A DNA stretch of 58,825 bases from an uncultured cyanobacterium (GCA_937944885.1 CALFBB010000015.1:1-58825), one strand, 5' to 3'. Shown: positions 20,622 through 30,770, counted from the stretch's first letter. Notes: generated by a model not told the origin, from the letters alone. A program made the numbers and translations.

Positions 20622-22028
20622 CTAGGCAAGGGCGGGAGAAGGCCGCCCACTTTCTATCCAGGTGCGCATTTTGCCGGGGTTAAGCAAGCCATAGGGATCC
20701 ACCTCTTCTTTGAAGCGAATCTGCTGTGGATCCATCACTTTTCGCCCGCCATCTTCGATGATGAACGTGTGTGGATTGGCAATGAATACACCCTTGTCCT
20801 CGTGGTAGCGCATAATCTCGTTCAGACGCTCTTCCGTGGTGAAGCGCACAATTTGTAAGCCCACGGGCCTAGCCTGCCCATGGACACGAATAAACTCCAG
20901 GTGCATCAGCACTTCATCACCGAAGTGCTCGTACATGTGCTGCACCATTTTCAGCTCCCGATCCGCAGGAAAAACCGACTGCAAGTAGGTAAGGCCAGGG
21001 TCAACACTGCGGCAATGCAGAGTGGTGTGGTTCCAGCTGAATTCCCCCAACATGATCCCTTTGCTGGCTTCTTGAGCAGTTTTCTGGTACACCACCTGCC
21101 CGCCATGCTCTCGGATCAGATCCATCAGGGGTTCCACGCTACATTCAGCAATCATCAACAGAGCCACTGCCGCTCCCTCTGGAAGGGATCCCCGCAATGG
21201 TGCAAAGTAACTGGGGATAGGCCAAGCATGCAGGCTGATCATCTTTTTGAGGATCCCGTCCGCATCTGCCAAGGCTTGACCAAAGTGGGCACAGGGCATA
21301 AAGCCCACTTCTGAAGGAAAGGCCACAATCAACTCTGCCCAGGGATAGGCAGGCCCAAGGGGGATCTCAACTTCCGTGATGATGCCGTTCAATCCCCAGG
21401 CATGGCTAACCTTGAAAACTTCATCCCCTCGCAGCTCAATGATACGCGGTTCTTCTTCCAGGGTAACGACCCGCAGCCCCAACACATTGCCCCGATCCCG
21501 CAGTTGACCATAGGTAATAGAGCCAATGCCGCCGCTTCCCCCGGCAATAAATCCGCCAATCGTAGCGGTGCGATAGGTGGAAGGAGCCATGCGGATCTCC
21601 CAACCACCAGCACCACTACTACCGACGAGCATTTCGCGGATCTGCTTGTCGATGGACATCAGCTTGGCTCCCGCCTGAACCCGAGCCACTCCCGGTTTGG
21701 CCCAGAGCACCTGATTTAGCTTGCTCATGTCTAGAATTACACCGCCTGCCAAGGGAATACACTGGCCGTAGTTGCCTGTACCGGCTCCACGAATAGTTAC
21801 CGGGATCCGCTGTTGGGCACAGGCTGCCGCTACCCGTATCACCTCGGCTTCGTTGGCCGGGCGCACCGCCAGATCCCCGCGTTTGTTGCTCAGTTGTTGG
21901 CTGAGCACAGGGCTGTAATGATAAAAATCCAGCGACAACTTGGTGACCTGCGCTGGATCGGTGATGATTTCAATATCTGTGAGGGCGGAGCACAAAGCCT
22001 GCAGTTGATTGGGGGCAGCAACACTCAT
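20622..22028 (-). CDS. FAD-linked oxidase (GlcD/lactate-dehydrogenase-like)
   Basis: 468-aa flavoprotein of the FAD_binding_4 (PCMH fold) superfamily. Seen: AVRPANEAEVIRVAAACAQQ, VTIRGAGTGNYGQCIPLAGG (FAD pyrophosphate loop) and GGFIAGGSGGIGSITYG (second FAD contact). The C-terminal end HTFIIEDGG...LLNPGKM carries the usual D-P-x-x-L-L-N-P-G-K motif. It oxidises an unknown 2-hydroxy acid or alcohol; glycolate or D-lactate are the usual substrates of relatives. No iron-sulfur partner (GlcF) is adjacent. The pst operon lies upstream on the same strand, 119 bases away, but a functional tie is not evident. Confidence 0.85.
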   Translation of the reverse strand: MSVAAPNQLQALCSALTDIEIITDPAQVTKLSLDFYHYSPVLSQQLSNKRGDLAVRPANEAEVIRVAAACAQQRIPVTIRGAGTGNYGQCIPLAGGVILDMSKLNQVLWAKPGVARVQAGAKLMSIDKQIREMLVGSSGAGGWEIRMAPSTYRTATIGGFIAGGSGGIGSITYGQLRDRGNVLGLRVVTLEEEPRIIELRGDEVFKVSHAWGLNGIITEVEIPLGPAYPWAELIVAFPSEVGFMPCAHFGQALADADGILKKMISLHAWPIPSYFAPLRGSLPEGAAVALLMIAECSVEPLMDLIREHGGQVVYQKTAQEASKGIMLGEFSWNHTTLHCRSVDPGLTYLQSVFPADRELKMVQHMYEHFGDEVLMHLEFIRVHGQARPVGLQIVRFTTEERLNEIMRYHEDKGVFIANPHTFIIEDGGRKVMDPQQIRFKEEVDPYGLLNPGKMRTWIESGRPSPALA

Positions 22029-22147
22029 GGGGATCCCTGTTCAAACGCAATATTTCCTAGTTTGGATCATCTGCGTCAATGAACCAAGAAAGGGTTCCCT
22101 AGAAACACTCTCAGTATCCCCTCTAAGGCTCGCTGCCACCACACCGG

Positions 22148-22972
22148 TTAGCCGAAGCGACCCTCCACATAGTCTCTGGTGGCTTCCTTGGAGGGGTTGT
22201 TGAAGATGACCTCGGTTTTATCAAACTCCACCAACTCACCCACACGGTTGGATCCCACCAATTCCACACTGAAAAAGGCAGTCATATCGGAAACACGACT
22301 GGCCTGTTGCATGTTGTGGGTGACGATGATAATCGTGTAGTCCTGCTCCAACTCCTTCATTAGCTCCTCAATGCGGCGGGTGGAGATTGGATCCAGAGCC
22401 GAGCAAGGCTCATCCATCAGAATCACATCCGGCTGAACCGCCAAAGCCCGGGCAATACAGAGGCGCTGCTGCTGACCGCCAGACAGGGATTGACCGCTTT
22501 CTTTCAACTTATCTTTGACTTCATCCCAGAGAGCAGCCCGCTTGAGTGAGGTCTCCACTACCTCATCCAGATCCACCTTCATACCCAAGACCCGCGGGCC
22601 ATAGGCAACGTTGTCGTAGATGCTTTTGGGAAAGGGGTTGGGCTTCTGGAATACCATCCCAATATGCCGGCGCACCGAGACAGGATCTACATCCGCCGCA
22701 TAGAGGTCTTTGCCATGGTAGGTAAGCTTACCCTCCACGCGGGCGCCTGGAATCAGATCATTGGTGCGGTTAAAACAGCGTAGAACAGTACTTTTGCCAC
22801 AGCCGGAAGGACCGATAAAGGCGGTAATTTGGCGAGCTGGAACTTTCAAGCTGACATTTTTGACTGCCGGATTAGAACCGTAGTAGACACTCAGATTCTC
22901 AATCTGGAAAACGTAGGAGGTAGGTTTGGGAGACTGGGTTTGCATAGCACCACTCACAGAGTTTGGGTTCAT
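22148..22972 (-). CDS. pstB: phosphate ABC transporter ATP-binding protein
   Basis: 274-aa ATPase of the high-affinity Pst phosphate importer. Walker [11 protein letters not shown]-loop [16 protein letters not shown], signature [16 protein letters not shown], Walker [16 protein letters not shown] and the H-loop VTHNMQQA are all present. It has the PstB features [26 protein letters not shown] at 22972 preferred: AGAGGA lies just upstream, and the in-frame start at 22993 adds only seven residues. Last gene of pstSCAB; 84 bases downstream of pstA. Confidence 0.97.
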   Translation of the reverse strand: MNPNSVSGAMQTQSPKPTSYVFQIENLSVYYGSNPAVKNVSLKVPARQITAFIGPSGCGKSTVLRCFNRTNDLIPGARVEGKLTYHGKDLYAADVDPVSVRRHIGMVFQKPNPFPKSIYDNVAYGPRVLGMKVDLDEVVETSLKRAALWDEVKDKLKESGQSLSGGQQQRLCIARALAVQPDVILMDEPCSALDPISTRRIEELMKELEQDYTIIIVTHNMQQASRVSDMTAFFSVELVGSNRVGELVEFDKTEVIFNNPSKEATRDYVEGRFG

Positions 22973-23056
22973 CGTTCCTCTCGATCCTTTCAAAGCATTG
23001 CAAACTGGAACATCTTAAAACTCTTCCAGTAGAGAGAACTCAGGCGCTGAATGCCA

Positions 23057-23944
23057 TCACTTCTTGGTTTTGTGAACCACAAAGCGGGAGATAGTGCTAG
23101 CTACTAGCACCATGGCCAGCAACACCAAAGCCCCGGCCCAAGCCAACTGCTGCTGGGGCCTAAAGGGGATGATGGCAAAGAAATAAGTCATCACCGGCAG
23201 AGTAGCCACCGGCCCGAACAGGTCAGTGGACCAGAAATTGTTGTTGAAGGAGGTAAACAGCAGTGGGGCTGCTTCACCCGCCGCCCGCGCCAGAGCCACA
23301 ATCAACCCTGTCACAATCGCTGGAGCTGCTGTCGGTAGAACAATCCGCATCGTGGTTTGAAAGCGGGTGGAGCCAAGGCCCACCGAAGCCAAGCGCATGT
23401 CAGGAGACACCAGCAGCAAGGCCTCCTCAGTAGAACGAATCACAATCGGCAGCATCAACACCCCTGTCGCTATGCCTCCAGAGAAGGCTGAAAAGCCGGA
23501 TCCCCGTACCACCACCGCATAAGCAAACAGACCACAAAGAATAGCAGGTACCCCGGTGAGCACGTTACAGGAGAACTTCACCAAGTAAGCCAAACGGGTG
23601 CCGCGGCCAAACTCAGACAGATAAACTGCTGCCAAGATCCCAAAGGGAAAGCTTATGACTGCTGCCGTTGATAGCACCATCAAGCTGCCTACAATCGCAT
23701 GACCGAAGCCACCATCCTCTAAACCCGGAGCAGGGTAGCGGATCTGGGTCAAGTTGTACCAGTTGAGCTTGTTGACTCCCTCTTTGGCTACATCCCACAG
23801 CACCCAGGACAAAGAAGCAAGCAGCACCACCACACAGAGGATGCTAAGGAAAGTGAGGAATCGGCTGGAATAATTGCGAATGGGAGCAATAGAGCTAATG
23901 TCTATTTTCTCTTCCTCGCCAATGAACCGTGCTGAATCTGACAT
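23057..23944 (-). CDS. pstA: phosphate ABC transporter permease PstA
   Basis: 295-aa membrane permease with six predicted helices, the first at about residues 28-50 after a hydrophilic N-terminus. The inner-membrane loop motif of binding-protein-dependent permeases is seen in ASVGLGSTRFQTTMRIVLPTAAPAIVTG. GGAGGATCAATC precedes the ATG at 23944. It lies 31 bases after pstC in the same operon. Confidence 0.96.
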   Translation of the reverse strand: MSDSARFIGEEEKIDISSIAPIRNYSSRFLTFLSILCVVVLLASLSWVLWDVAKEGVNKLNWYNLTQIRYPAPGLEDGGFGHAIVGSLMVLSTAAVISFPFGILAAVYLSEFGRGTRLAYLVKFSCNVLTGVPAILCGLFAYAVVVRGSGFSAFSGGIATGVLMLPIVIRSTEEALLLVSPDMRLASVGLGSTRFQTTMRIVLPTAAPAIVTGLIVALARAAGEAAPLLFTSFNNNFWSTDLFGPVATLPVMTYFFAIIPFRPQQQLAWAGALVLLAMVLVASTISRFVVHKTKK

Positions 23945-23975
23945 GATTGATCCTCCATTTTCTCAACTTCCAAGG

Positions 23976-24947
23976 CTACTGCTCCAGATTTTGGAATCTG
24001 CGAATCACGATCTCTGCCAGAACATTGACCACCAGGGTCAAAATCATCAGCACTACCCCGGCATACATGAGAGCCGATACCTGTAGGCGCCCTGCCTCAC
24101 CAAATTGAGAGGCAATTAGACCGGTGATGGTGGATCCCGGCTGCATCAGCGAGATGTTGATACGGTTGGCGTTCCCGGAAATCATAGCCGCCACCATCGT
24201 CTCCCCAAGAGCACGACCCATGGCCAACATAATGGAGCTGACAATCCCCGACAAGCCAGCCGGAATCATTACCGTTAAGATGGTCTCCCAACGGGTTGCT
24301 CCTAGGGCCAGTGCCCCATCGCGCAGGTTGCGGGGCAAGGATTCAAAGGTACTGCGGGTAATAGAAGCAATGATCGGACAGATCATGATGGAGAGTACCA
24401 GACTCACGATCAATAGGCTAGGACCACGTGGGGCAGGCCCCCCGAAAAGGGGGAACCACTTCATACTTTCGTTGATGGCTCGGAAAATAGGGCGCACCGC
24501 CGGGATCAACACAAAGATACCCCACAGCCCCAACACCACACTGGGAATGGCCACAATCAGCTCAATCGCAAAGCCAATCGGGACGGTAATCCACTTAGGG
24601 GCAAAGTCTTCTGTCAGGAAAATCGCCGTGCCGATGCCCAGAGGGACAGCGAAGACCAAGGCTACCAGAGAGGTCATGAGGGTGCCATAAATCTGGGGCA
24701 GCACCCCAAAGATATTCTCGACGGGGTTCCAGCGGCTAGTCACCAAAAACTCTAAGCCAAACTGCTGAATGGCAGGCAGAGCCGCCTCGGTGGTCTGCAA
24801 GATTACCAAAATGAGAAGGATGCCCGCAAAAATCGACAAGACTAACGTCAGGCGGACAAAACCCACGTCCAAGATGCGAGAAGAATCCATCTTCTTCTCT
24901 ATGTTGATATCTTGCGAGGATTCAAAATCTCTAGCCGCCGAAGTCAT
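23976..24947 (-). CDS. pstC: phosphate ABC transporter permease PstC
   Basis: 323-aa permease partner of PstA. First transmembrane helix at about residues 30-55, EAA-type loop at ALALGATRWETILTVMIPAGLSGIVSS, and SLVALVFAVPLGIGTAIFLTE typical of PstC. ATG at 24947 follows GGGGAGGTTCT. A 296-base gap separates it from pstS, longer than the other pst spacings, so an extra RNA-level control point or partial termination is possible. Confidence 0.96.
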   Translation of the reverse strand: MTSAARDFESSQDINIEKKMDSSRILDVGFVRLTLVLSIFAGILLILVILQTTEAALPAIQQFGLEFLVTSRWNPVENIFGVLPQIYGTLMTSLVALVFAVPLGIGTAIFLTEDFAPKWITVPIGFAIELIVAIPSVVLGLWGIFVLIPAVRPIFRAINESMKWFPLFGGPAPRGPSLLIVSLVLSIMICPIIASITRSTFESLPRNLRDGALALGATRWETILTVMIPAGLSGIVSSIMLAMGRALGETMVAAMISGNANRINISLMQPGSTITGLIASQFGEAGRLQVSALMYAGVVLMILTLVVNVLAEIVIRRFQNLEQ

Positions 24948-25243
24948 AGAACCTCCCCTGTAGCAATTTTTGGCTTTTTCCCGTTACAACACTGCTCTAA
25001 TCTAAATACCCCATTCTGGCTATGGGTGTCTGTGTTCCAGCCAACACTTAAACCGATCGCGAGTACCATCCTAGATAAAAAATTGGCCATCGAAGCCATT
25101 AAAACAATAGAGCAAAACGTTGAGTCCTGAAAATCATTACTCCAAATCTAACTCTGCCAGAAATAAACCAGCAGCCGACAGAAGAGACAAAGCACTCTGC
25201 CGACCACTGGCTCAAGATTGGCGAATTTCAAGCTGCAATTGGC
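24948..25243 (-). other. pstS-pstC spacer
   Basis: 296 bases with no open frame worth calling. No T-tailed hairpin was found; short inverted segments near the pstS stop (around CTCTGCCGACCACTGG) could weakly pair. A spacer after the binding-protein gene is common in ABC operons, where it allows more binding protein than permease. Confidence 0.5.
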
Positions 25244-26323
25244 TCATCGCACCGCGTTGGGGTTGACGGTAATGGCATCCAATTCTGCAAAAATACGCTT
25301 GATAACAGAATCAGGCATGGGAATGTAGTCGAGCTCACGGGTGATGGCTTGACCCTCTGGGCCCTGAGTCCACTTGAAGACATCCACAAGAGCGTTGAGT
25401 AGGGCTTCGTTGCGGTACTCACGGTAGACCATCACCCAAAATAGACCCACAATCGGGTAATGATCAGGGCCTTCGGGATCAGGCACTAGCAGGGCAAAGT
25501 CCTCCGGCACAGGGGCATCCAAGGCCGCAGAGGCAGCTTCTGTCGAGAAGGAAACGATTTTACCTGCCTTGTTTTCAAGGCGGGCAGTATCCATCTTTTC
25601 CAGCTTGGCGAAGGACTGGTTCACATAGCCGATGGCGCCTGGCTCCTGCTTGATGGTAGCAGCCACACCCTCGTTGCCTTGAGCCCCAATCCCCACGGGC
25701 CATTCCACAGAGGTACCTACGCCAGAAGGCCAGTTGGGACAAGCGGCATTGATGTGGTTGGTGAACACGAAGGTGGTACCCGATCCATCAGAACGGTGTA
25801 CCCAAGTGATAGGCAGATCCGGCAGGCGATCCACCAAGGTGGGGTTCTGGGCTTTGATGCGGATGTCGTTCCACTTGTCAATTTCACCAGTAACGATGCC
25901 GCAGTAGGTTTCCCGCTTCAGGATGAGCTCCTCATCCCCAATTCCAGGCAGGTTGTAGGCAAACTCAATGGCACCACCCGCCAAGGGCAACTGCAGTGGC
26001 TTGTAGCCAAACTTGGCCACGAAGTTTTCGAAGCGAGAACGGTTGTTTTTCTCGTTCATCGGGCCTTCGGAAGCCCCAAAGTCGACGGTGCCATTGATGT
26101 ACTGCTCCAAGCCAGCACCGCTACCAACGGACTGGTAACTTACTTGCACATTGGGGTTAACGGTGCGGTTGTAGGCGTCGAACCAGCGCTGTAGCAACGG
26201 AGCCGCGAAGGTCGCACCAGCACCGGAAATTTGAATGGTTTGGGCACGGGCAGGGGCTGTCCCCAGGGATCCCACGGCCAGAGCGGCCAGGGAAAGAACA
26301 GAAATGGGAAGCAGAGATCGCAT
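25244..26323 (-). CDS. pstS: phosphate-binding periplasmic protein
   Basis: 359-aa secreted phosphate-binding protein. Sec-type signal peptide MRSLLPISVLSLAALAVGSL with a likely cut after ARA (about residue 27), then IQISGAGATFAAPLLQRWFDAYN. Phosphate-contact motifs include SGAGATF, SVGSGAGLEQYINGTVDFGASEGPM and HRSDGSGTTFVFT. Its ATG at 26323 lies 46 bases downstream of a three-copy Pho box, so phosphate starvation control by a PhoB/SphR-type regulator is expected. Confidence 0.97.
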   Translation of the reverse strand: MRSLLPISVLSLAALAVGSLGTAPARAQTIQISGAGATFAAPLLQRWFDAYNRTVNPNVQVSYQSVGSGAGLEQYINGTVDFGASEGPMNEKNNRSRFENFVAKFGYKPLQLPLAGGAIEFAYNLPGIGDEELILKRETYCGIVTGEIDKWNDIRIKAQNPTLVDRLPDLPITWVHRSDGSGTTFVFTNHINAACPNWPSGVGTSVEWPVGIGAQGNEGVAATIKQEPGAIGYVNQSFAKLEKMDTARLENKAGKIVSFSTEAASAALDAPVPEDFALLVPDPEGPDHYPIVGLFWVMVYREYRNEALLNALVDVFKWTQGPEGQAITRELDYIPMPDSVIKRIFAELDAITVNPNAVR

Positions 26324-26833
26324 AGGTGATATCTGTTGCAGATCAACACCTGTAACCGTAAAGCCTCAAGGTTAAGGCAAAAATATACTGAGGTTAAATT
26401 TAGGTTAAATAAAGAGAAAAAGGCTCTTTTTTTTTAATGTGTTAATCCTTCAGGAAAATCTACCTGTCACCCATCAATTTGAGTTTATTTAGGATTGCAA
26501 TATAAAAAGGATCCCGGAGTAACTGAGATCCAAGAAACCTTTATTGGACAAAGGCTTTAGGGTATTAGTCAACAATCGATCTGAGGCAGACTTTCACTGA
26601 AAGACAAGGATTATCCGGGAACGAAATAATCTCGTGATCAATCTGAGTAAGTCAGAATTTGAGGTGAAGAGATCACCTCCCATCCCGACAAGCTTAAGAG
26701 TTATTCGTAATACCTCAGGGGAAATTCTAGCGGAGAAGCCCTAAGGGTTTTAACGGAGGGGGTTGGCTACAGGTTGCTAGACGCAAAATCTGGCCACCGG
26801 TTCCCGTAGCCGAGTGCAGCTCTGACCTTGGCC
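26324..26833 (-). other. pyrB-pstS intergenic region (pstS leader and promoter)
   Basis: 510 bases upstream of pstS and downstream of pyrB. The pstS-proximal part holds the Pho box (separate entry) and a poly-T/A stretch near 26428-26440. The remaining roughly 370 bases contain no ORF with a plausible start. No clear pyrB terminator was seen. Confidence 0.6.
26369..26409 (-). promoter_or_regulatory. Pho box upstream of pstS
   Basis: Read on the minus strand: TTTAACCT (26409-26402), TTTAACCT (26398-26391), a degenerate third unit (26387-26380) and CTTAACCT (26376-26369). The spacing is exactly 11 bases per unit. This matches the cyanobacterial PhoB/SphR operator, an 8-base direct repeat with 3-base gaps. 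It lies 46 bases before the pstS start codon, where an activator replacing the -35 element would sit. Confidence 0.88.
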
Positions 26834-27814
26834 TCAGGTGGGGATCCGCCCGCCGCCCATCAGGTAAAGTAAGGCCATACGCACGGCTACCCCATGGGTG
26901 ACCTGCTGCTCGATCAGGTTTAAGCCTGGATCTTCCATCACGTCGGAGCTAAGCTCGACACCGCGATTCACTGGGCCGGGGTGCAACAGTTTGACCTGGG
27001 GATGACAAAGCTGTAGGCGCTGGTGGGTAATGCCAAAGAGGTGATGGTATTCTCGCAGGCTGGGTAAGAGGTACTCGCCCATGCGCTCCTGCTGCAGGCG
27101 GAGGGTGATGACAAAACGGGATCCCTCTAGGGCCGGCTGGAGTTGCCAATGGATGGGAAGGGTGTAGCCGGGGATCAGCTGAGCGAAATCTTTGGGCAGG
27201 AGGGTGGGGGGGCCGGCTAGGTGAACGTCTGCTCCTGCTGCTAGCAGAGCATAGATATCGGAGCGGGCCACCCGCGAATGCAAAATATCCCCAACAATGG
27301 CAATCTTCACCCCTTGTAGGTTCTCTAAGCGGGGGCGCTCGGGATCCAAGTGGGCGCACAGGGTGAACAGATCCAGCAGCCCTTGGGTGGGATGCTCGTG
27401 CAGGCCATCGCCGGCATTCAATACGCCGGTGGGGGAGCCACGACGGGAAATTTCGGCGGCCAACTGCTGTGGTACCCCCGCCTGAGCATGGCGGATAATC
27501 AACAGATCGGATCCCATGGCCAGAAAGGTACGGGCCGTATCCAGGATGGTTTCCCCTTTGCTCAGCGAAGAAATACCGGGGGCAAAATTGAGCACATCTG
27601 CCGAAAGCCGCTTGGCCGCCAACTCAAAACTGTTGCGAGTACGGGTGGAAGCCTCAAAAAACAAAGTTGCCACCACCTTCCCTTGTAGGGTAGGCACCTT
27701 GGGGAGGGGGCGGGTCAAGACTTCCCGGAAGCTGGCAGCCGTTTGCAGGACAATCTGGTATTCCTCAGGGGTAAAGTCAGCTAGGCCGAGGACGTGTTGT
27801 CGTTGCCACACCAT
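26834..27814 (-). CDS. pyrB: aspartate carbamoyltransferase catalytic subunit
   Basis: 326-aa ATCase: carbamoyl phosphate plus aspartate to carbamoyl-aspartate, the committed step of pyrimidine synthesis. Seen: the carbamoyl-phosphate site [19 protein letters not shown], the DTART loop, [27 protein letters not shown] and the C-terminal [16 protein letters not shown]. Length fits class-independent bacterial catalytic chains. It begins 12 bases after the purB stop, so purine and pyrimidine steps are probably cotranscribed. No PyrI regulatory subunit follows. Confidence 0.97.
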   Translation of the reverse strand: MVWQRQHVLGLADFTPEEYQIVLQTAASFREVLTRPLPKVPTLQGKVVATLFFEASTRTRNSFELAAKRLSADVLNFAPGISSLSKGETILDTARTFLAMGSDLLIIRHAQAGVPQQLAAEISRRGSPTGVLNAGDGLHEHPTQGLLDLFTLCAHLDPERPRLENLQGVKIAIVGDILHSRVARSDIYALLAAGADVHLAGPPTLLPKDFAQLIPGYTLPIHWQLQPALEGSRFVITLRLQQERMGEYLLPSLREYHHLFGITHQRLQLCHPQVKLLHPGPVNRGVELSSDVMEDPGLNLIEQQVTHGVAVRMALLYLMGGGRIPT

Positions 27815-27826
27815 GAAGGGGATCCC

Positions 27827-29122
27827 CTACAGGCTAACGCGGGAGAAAATTTCATCCAAATGGGCAAGATGACGGCTGGCGTCGAAGCAGGCCGCTAGCT
27901 CTGCTTCACTCAGATGGGCCATCACCCGGGCATCCGTCTGTAAGCTGGCTCGAAAGTTCCCTTGGGGTTGGTTCCAGGCGCGGTGGGCGTGCTCCTGGAC
28001 CAGACGGTAGGCCTCCTCTCGGCTCAGACCTTTTTCCACCAAAGCCAACAGCACCTGTTGGCTAAAAATGACTCCACCGTAGATGTTCAGGTTACGCTCC
28101 ATGTTGCCGGCGTGAACCTCTAGGTTCTGTACCAGATCGGTCATTTGTACCAACAGGTAGTGACAAAGGATGGAGGCGTCCGGCAAAATTACCCGCTCCA
28201 CAGAGCTGTGGGAGATATCCCGTTCGTGCCAAAGGGGGATATTCTCTAGAGCGGGGAGGCTGTATCCCCGCAATAGGCGGGCAATCCCTGTCAGTTGTTC
28301 AGATTTGATCGGGTTGCGCTTGTGGGGCATAGCGGAGGATCCCTTTTGGCCGGGGGCGAAATATTCTTCCACTTCCAGCACATCCGTCCGTTGCAGGTTG
28401 CGAATTTCGGTGGCAAATCTTTCCAGGGAGGATCCGATTAAAGCCAGGGTTTGCACATATTCAGCATGGCGATCCCGCGAGATCACCTGGGTGGAGACGG
28501 GATCCGGTTTAAGGCCCAGGCGAGCACAGGCCAACTGCTCCACCTGGGGCGACAGATGGGCATAGGTTCCCACTGCCCCGGAGATTTTGCCTACGGCAAC
28601 CAGCCGGCGGAGTCGCTCCAGCCGCTCTTGGTGCCGCAAGCACTCCGACAGCCAACCGGCCAGCTTCAATCCAAAGGTGATCGGCTCGGCATGGATGCCA
28701 TGCGTACGCCCGATCATTAGGGTGTGTTTGTGCTTCTGGGCCTGGGTGCGAATGGCAGCCATTAAATCGGCTAGGCGTGCCTGCAAAACGGCTACAGAAG
28801 CCACCAACTGTAGAGACAGGGCTGTATCCAGGATATCGGAACTGGTAAGGCCAAGGTGGATGTAGCGCCCTGCCTCTCCAACGTGTTCGTTGACGTTGGT
28901 CAGAAAGGCAATAACATCGTGCTTGACTTCTGCTTCCAACTGCAGCACTCGCTGCGGATCAAAGGCTGCCTTCTGCTTAATCTCTTCTAGGGCTTCTTTC
29001 GGGATCCGGCCCAGTTCTGCCTGCGCTTCACAAACAGCAATCTCCACTTCCAGCCAGGTTTGCAACTTTTGTGAATGGGTCCAGATTTGGCCCATCTCTG
29101 GCAGAGTGTAACGCTCAATCAA
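27827..29122 (-). CDS. purB: adenylosuccinate lyase
   Basis: 431-aa fumarase/aspartase-superfamily lyase acting twice in purine synthesis (SAICAR to AICAR; adenylosuccinate to AMP). Seen: GLTSSDILDTALSLQL, GRTHGIHAEPITFGLKL and the superfamily signature GSSAMPHKRNPI. TTG start codon at 29122 giving MIERYTLPEM, the conserved family N-terminus; no better ATG exists. Confidence 0.97.
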   Translation of the reverse strand: MIERYTLPEMGQIWTHSQKLQTWLEVEIAVCEAQAELGRIPKEALEEIKQKAAFDPQRVLQLEAEVKHDVIAFLTNVNEHVGEAGRYIHLGLTSSDILDTALSLQLVASVAVLQARLADLMAAIRTQAQKHKHTLMIGRTHGIHAEPITFGLKLAGWLSECLRHQERLERLRRLVAVGKISGAVGTYAHLSPQVEQLACARLGLKPDPVSTQVISRDRHAEYVQTLALIGSSLERFATEIRNLQRTDVLEVEEYFAPGQKGSSAMPHKRNPIKSEQLTGIARLLRGYSLPALENIPLWHERDISHSSVERVILPDASILCHYLLVQMTDLVQNLEVHAGNMERNLNIYGGVIFSQQVLLALVEKGLSREEAYRLVQEHAHRAWNQPQGNFRASLQTDARVMAHLSEAELAACFDASRHLAHLDEIFSRVSL

Positions 29123-29482
29123 GGTAGCGGTTCCGTTGGAGTTAATGGACTAAAGTATCTTAGCGCCTTGGGATTCTCTTCGGCTGGATCTGCTCTAGGT
29201 TGGATAGCAGAGATAGGGTGATACTCTATTCCTTGTATTCTTTGCCAGATGTGTACCCGGGGCTTGTGGGGCTGTTCCCATCTGCTTGGAGCTTCAACTT
29301 TGCCTCCGGGTTCCCACTGGCTCTGCTATCAACTATCAATATGTCCTCCAAGTTCATGATCGGCGTTTGGGAGCATACGGTTCTTGAGTTGAAAAGGGAT
29401 CGGGATCTCTGGTTAGGGGAAGTCTTTTCAAAAACGGGCAACAGCTGATGCCCAGTTTGGTTTTGGAGCTAGAGGAGGAACC
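29123..29482. other. divergent intergenic region purB / TPR gene
   Basis: 360 bases. A frame at 29200-29448 is open for 82 codons but begins without a Shine-Dalgarno site and shows no recognisable feature; not called. Promoters of purB (minus) and of the TPR gene (plus) are expected. GAGGAGGAACC immediately before 29483 is a strong ribosome-binding site. Confidence 0.6.
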
Positions 29483-29986
29483 ATGAACCGTAGGTTTGGG
29501 GTTGTGGGTTTGGGATTGTTAGGTTGTTTGGCAGGGATCCTCTGGTCTTTCCCCTCTCTTGCCCTACCGGCAACAAGCTCCACCACGCCCAACTTAGGAG
29601 CTAGCGCAGCGGCGGAGCTGAATTGGCAGGGATCCCTGAAATTGCTGCGCGGAGATAGCCTGGGTGCTTTGCAGGATCTGGATCGAGCTTTGCAGTTGGA
29701 TCCGGGCTATGCCCCTGCTTATGTGAACCGCAGCTATGTGTACAACCAGTTGCGCCTAGCGGAAGAGGCGCTTGCCGATGCGGAGCAGGCTATTCGCTTG
29801 GATGCAGGGATCCCGGAGGCCTACTTTAGCCGGGGGGTTGCTCGCTTGCAGCTAGGGGATCGGGAGGCAGCAATGGCGGATTTTCGCCAAGCAATGGCTT
29901 TATTCGGCAAAGGTGACAACTTTGCCGATGAGACCATCCTGCAGCAGCTGTTGCGCCAACTGGGGGTAGATGGAATTGAGCCTTGA
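29483..29986 (+). CDS. exported small TPR-repeat protein
   Basis: 167 aa. Signal peptide MNRRFGVVGLGLLGCLAGIL followed by a cut near SLALPA (about residue 29). It then carries three tetratricopeptide repeats (from about residue 45 to 145: NWQGSLKLLRGDSLGALQDL, PAYVNRSYVYNQLRLAEEAL, PEAYFSRGVARLQLGDREAA). A periplasmic or thylakoid-lumen protein-protein adaptor is likely; partner unknown. It converges with lipB. Confidence 0.85.
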   Translation: MNRRFGVVGLGLLGCLAGILWSFPSLALPATSSTTPNLGASAAAELNWQGSLKLLRGDSLGALQDLDRALQLDPGYAPAYVNRSYVYNQLRLAEEALADAEQAIRLDAGIPEAYFSRGVARLQLGDREAAMADFRQAMALFGKGDNFADETILQQLLRQLGVDGIEP

Positions 29987-30038
29987 TCCATCCCCGACAG
30001 CAGGGCCAAGTTTGCCTTGCTCTTGGCAGAGGGTAGAT

Positions 30039-30770
30039 TTAGTCTTCCCCCAACCACTCGGCTAGAGACACCCGCTGGGGTTGTAACCCGAAGACAGCAC
30101 AGAAAGACTGCAGCAGCACCGGTGCAACGGCGGCCATGGTGATATGGGGGCAAAACTGGGCCAGGGATCCCACTGGGCGATCAGGGATCCCGCAGGGGAT
30201 AATCTGTTCAAAGGCAGCCAAATCTGGGCAAACATTCAAGGCAAAGCCGTGGTAGGTGACCCAGTGGGAGACCTTAATACCCAGGGCAGCCACCTTACGG
30301 CCCTCTACCCAAACCCCTGTTAAGCCAGGGATCCGCTCCCCTATCAGGCCAAAGTGAGCCAGGCATTCAATGACCACTTGCTCCAACTGCCGTAGGTACC
30401 AATGCAAATCCGGTTGATGACGCTTGAGGTATAGCAGCGGGTAGCCCACCCATTGGCCAGGGCCGTGAAAGGTAACTTCTCCACCTCGTTCTACCCGCAG
30501 GACCTCCACTCCCGATTTGTAGGTTGTCTCTTGCGGGGAGGCAAAAGGACTAGATCCTGCTACCGCGAACGGTTGCCTTAGGCTTTTGAGAAACTGGGGG
30601 TTAGCAGCCGCACCCAGGGTGTAGACCGGAGGATGGGTCAGTAGCAGCAGCCCATCCGGGTACTGGGGATCCCTGACCATACGAGCCAACCTGGTCTGCT
30701 GCCAAGCCCAAGCCGTTCGGTAGGGTACTTCTCCGGGTTGGTGAACGTGGAGCGGTGGTCGCAATAACAC
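30039..30770 (-). CDS. lipB: lipoyl(octanoyl) transferase
   Basis: 243-aa LipB, which moves octanoyl from acyl carrier protein to the lipoyl domains of 2-oxoacid dehydrogenases and glycine cleavage H protein. Seen: LTHPPVYTLGAAANP, RGGEVTFHGPGQWVGYPLLYLK, GVWVEGRKVAALGIKVSHW (catalytic Lys) and IIPCGIPDRPVGSL (catalytic Cys). A C-terminal extension of about 35 residues follows the core. GTG start at 30770, 17 bases after the stop of the TPR-oxygenase gene. Confidence 0.95.
   Translation of the reverse strand: MLLRPPLHVHQPGEVPYRTAWAWQQTRLARMVRDPQYPDGLLLLTHPPVYTLGAAANPQFLKSLRQPFAVAGSSPFASPQETTYKSGVEVLRVERGGEVTFHGPGQWVGYPLLYLKRHQPDLHWYLRQLEQVVIECLAHFGLIGERIPGLTGVWVEGRKVAALGIKVSHWVTYHGFALNVCPDLAAFEQIIPCGIPDRPVGSLAQFCPHITMAAVAPVLLQSFCAVFGLQPQRVSLAEWLGED

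Noticed and set aside
29200-29448. 82-codon ORF in the purB/TPR intergenic region
   Set aside because: Start lacks a Shine-Dalgarno site, protein has no recognisable feature, and it lies where divergent promoters are needed.
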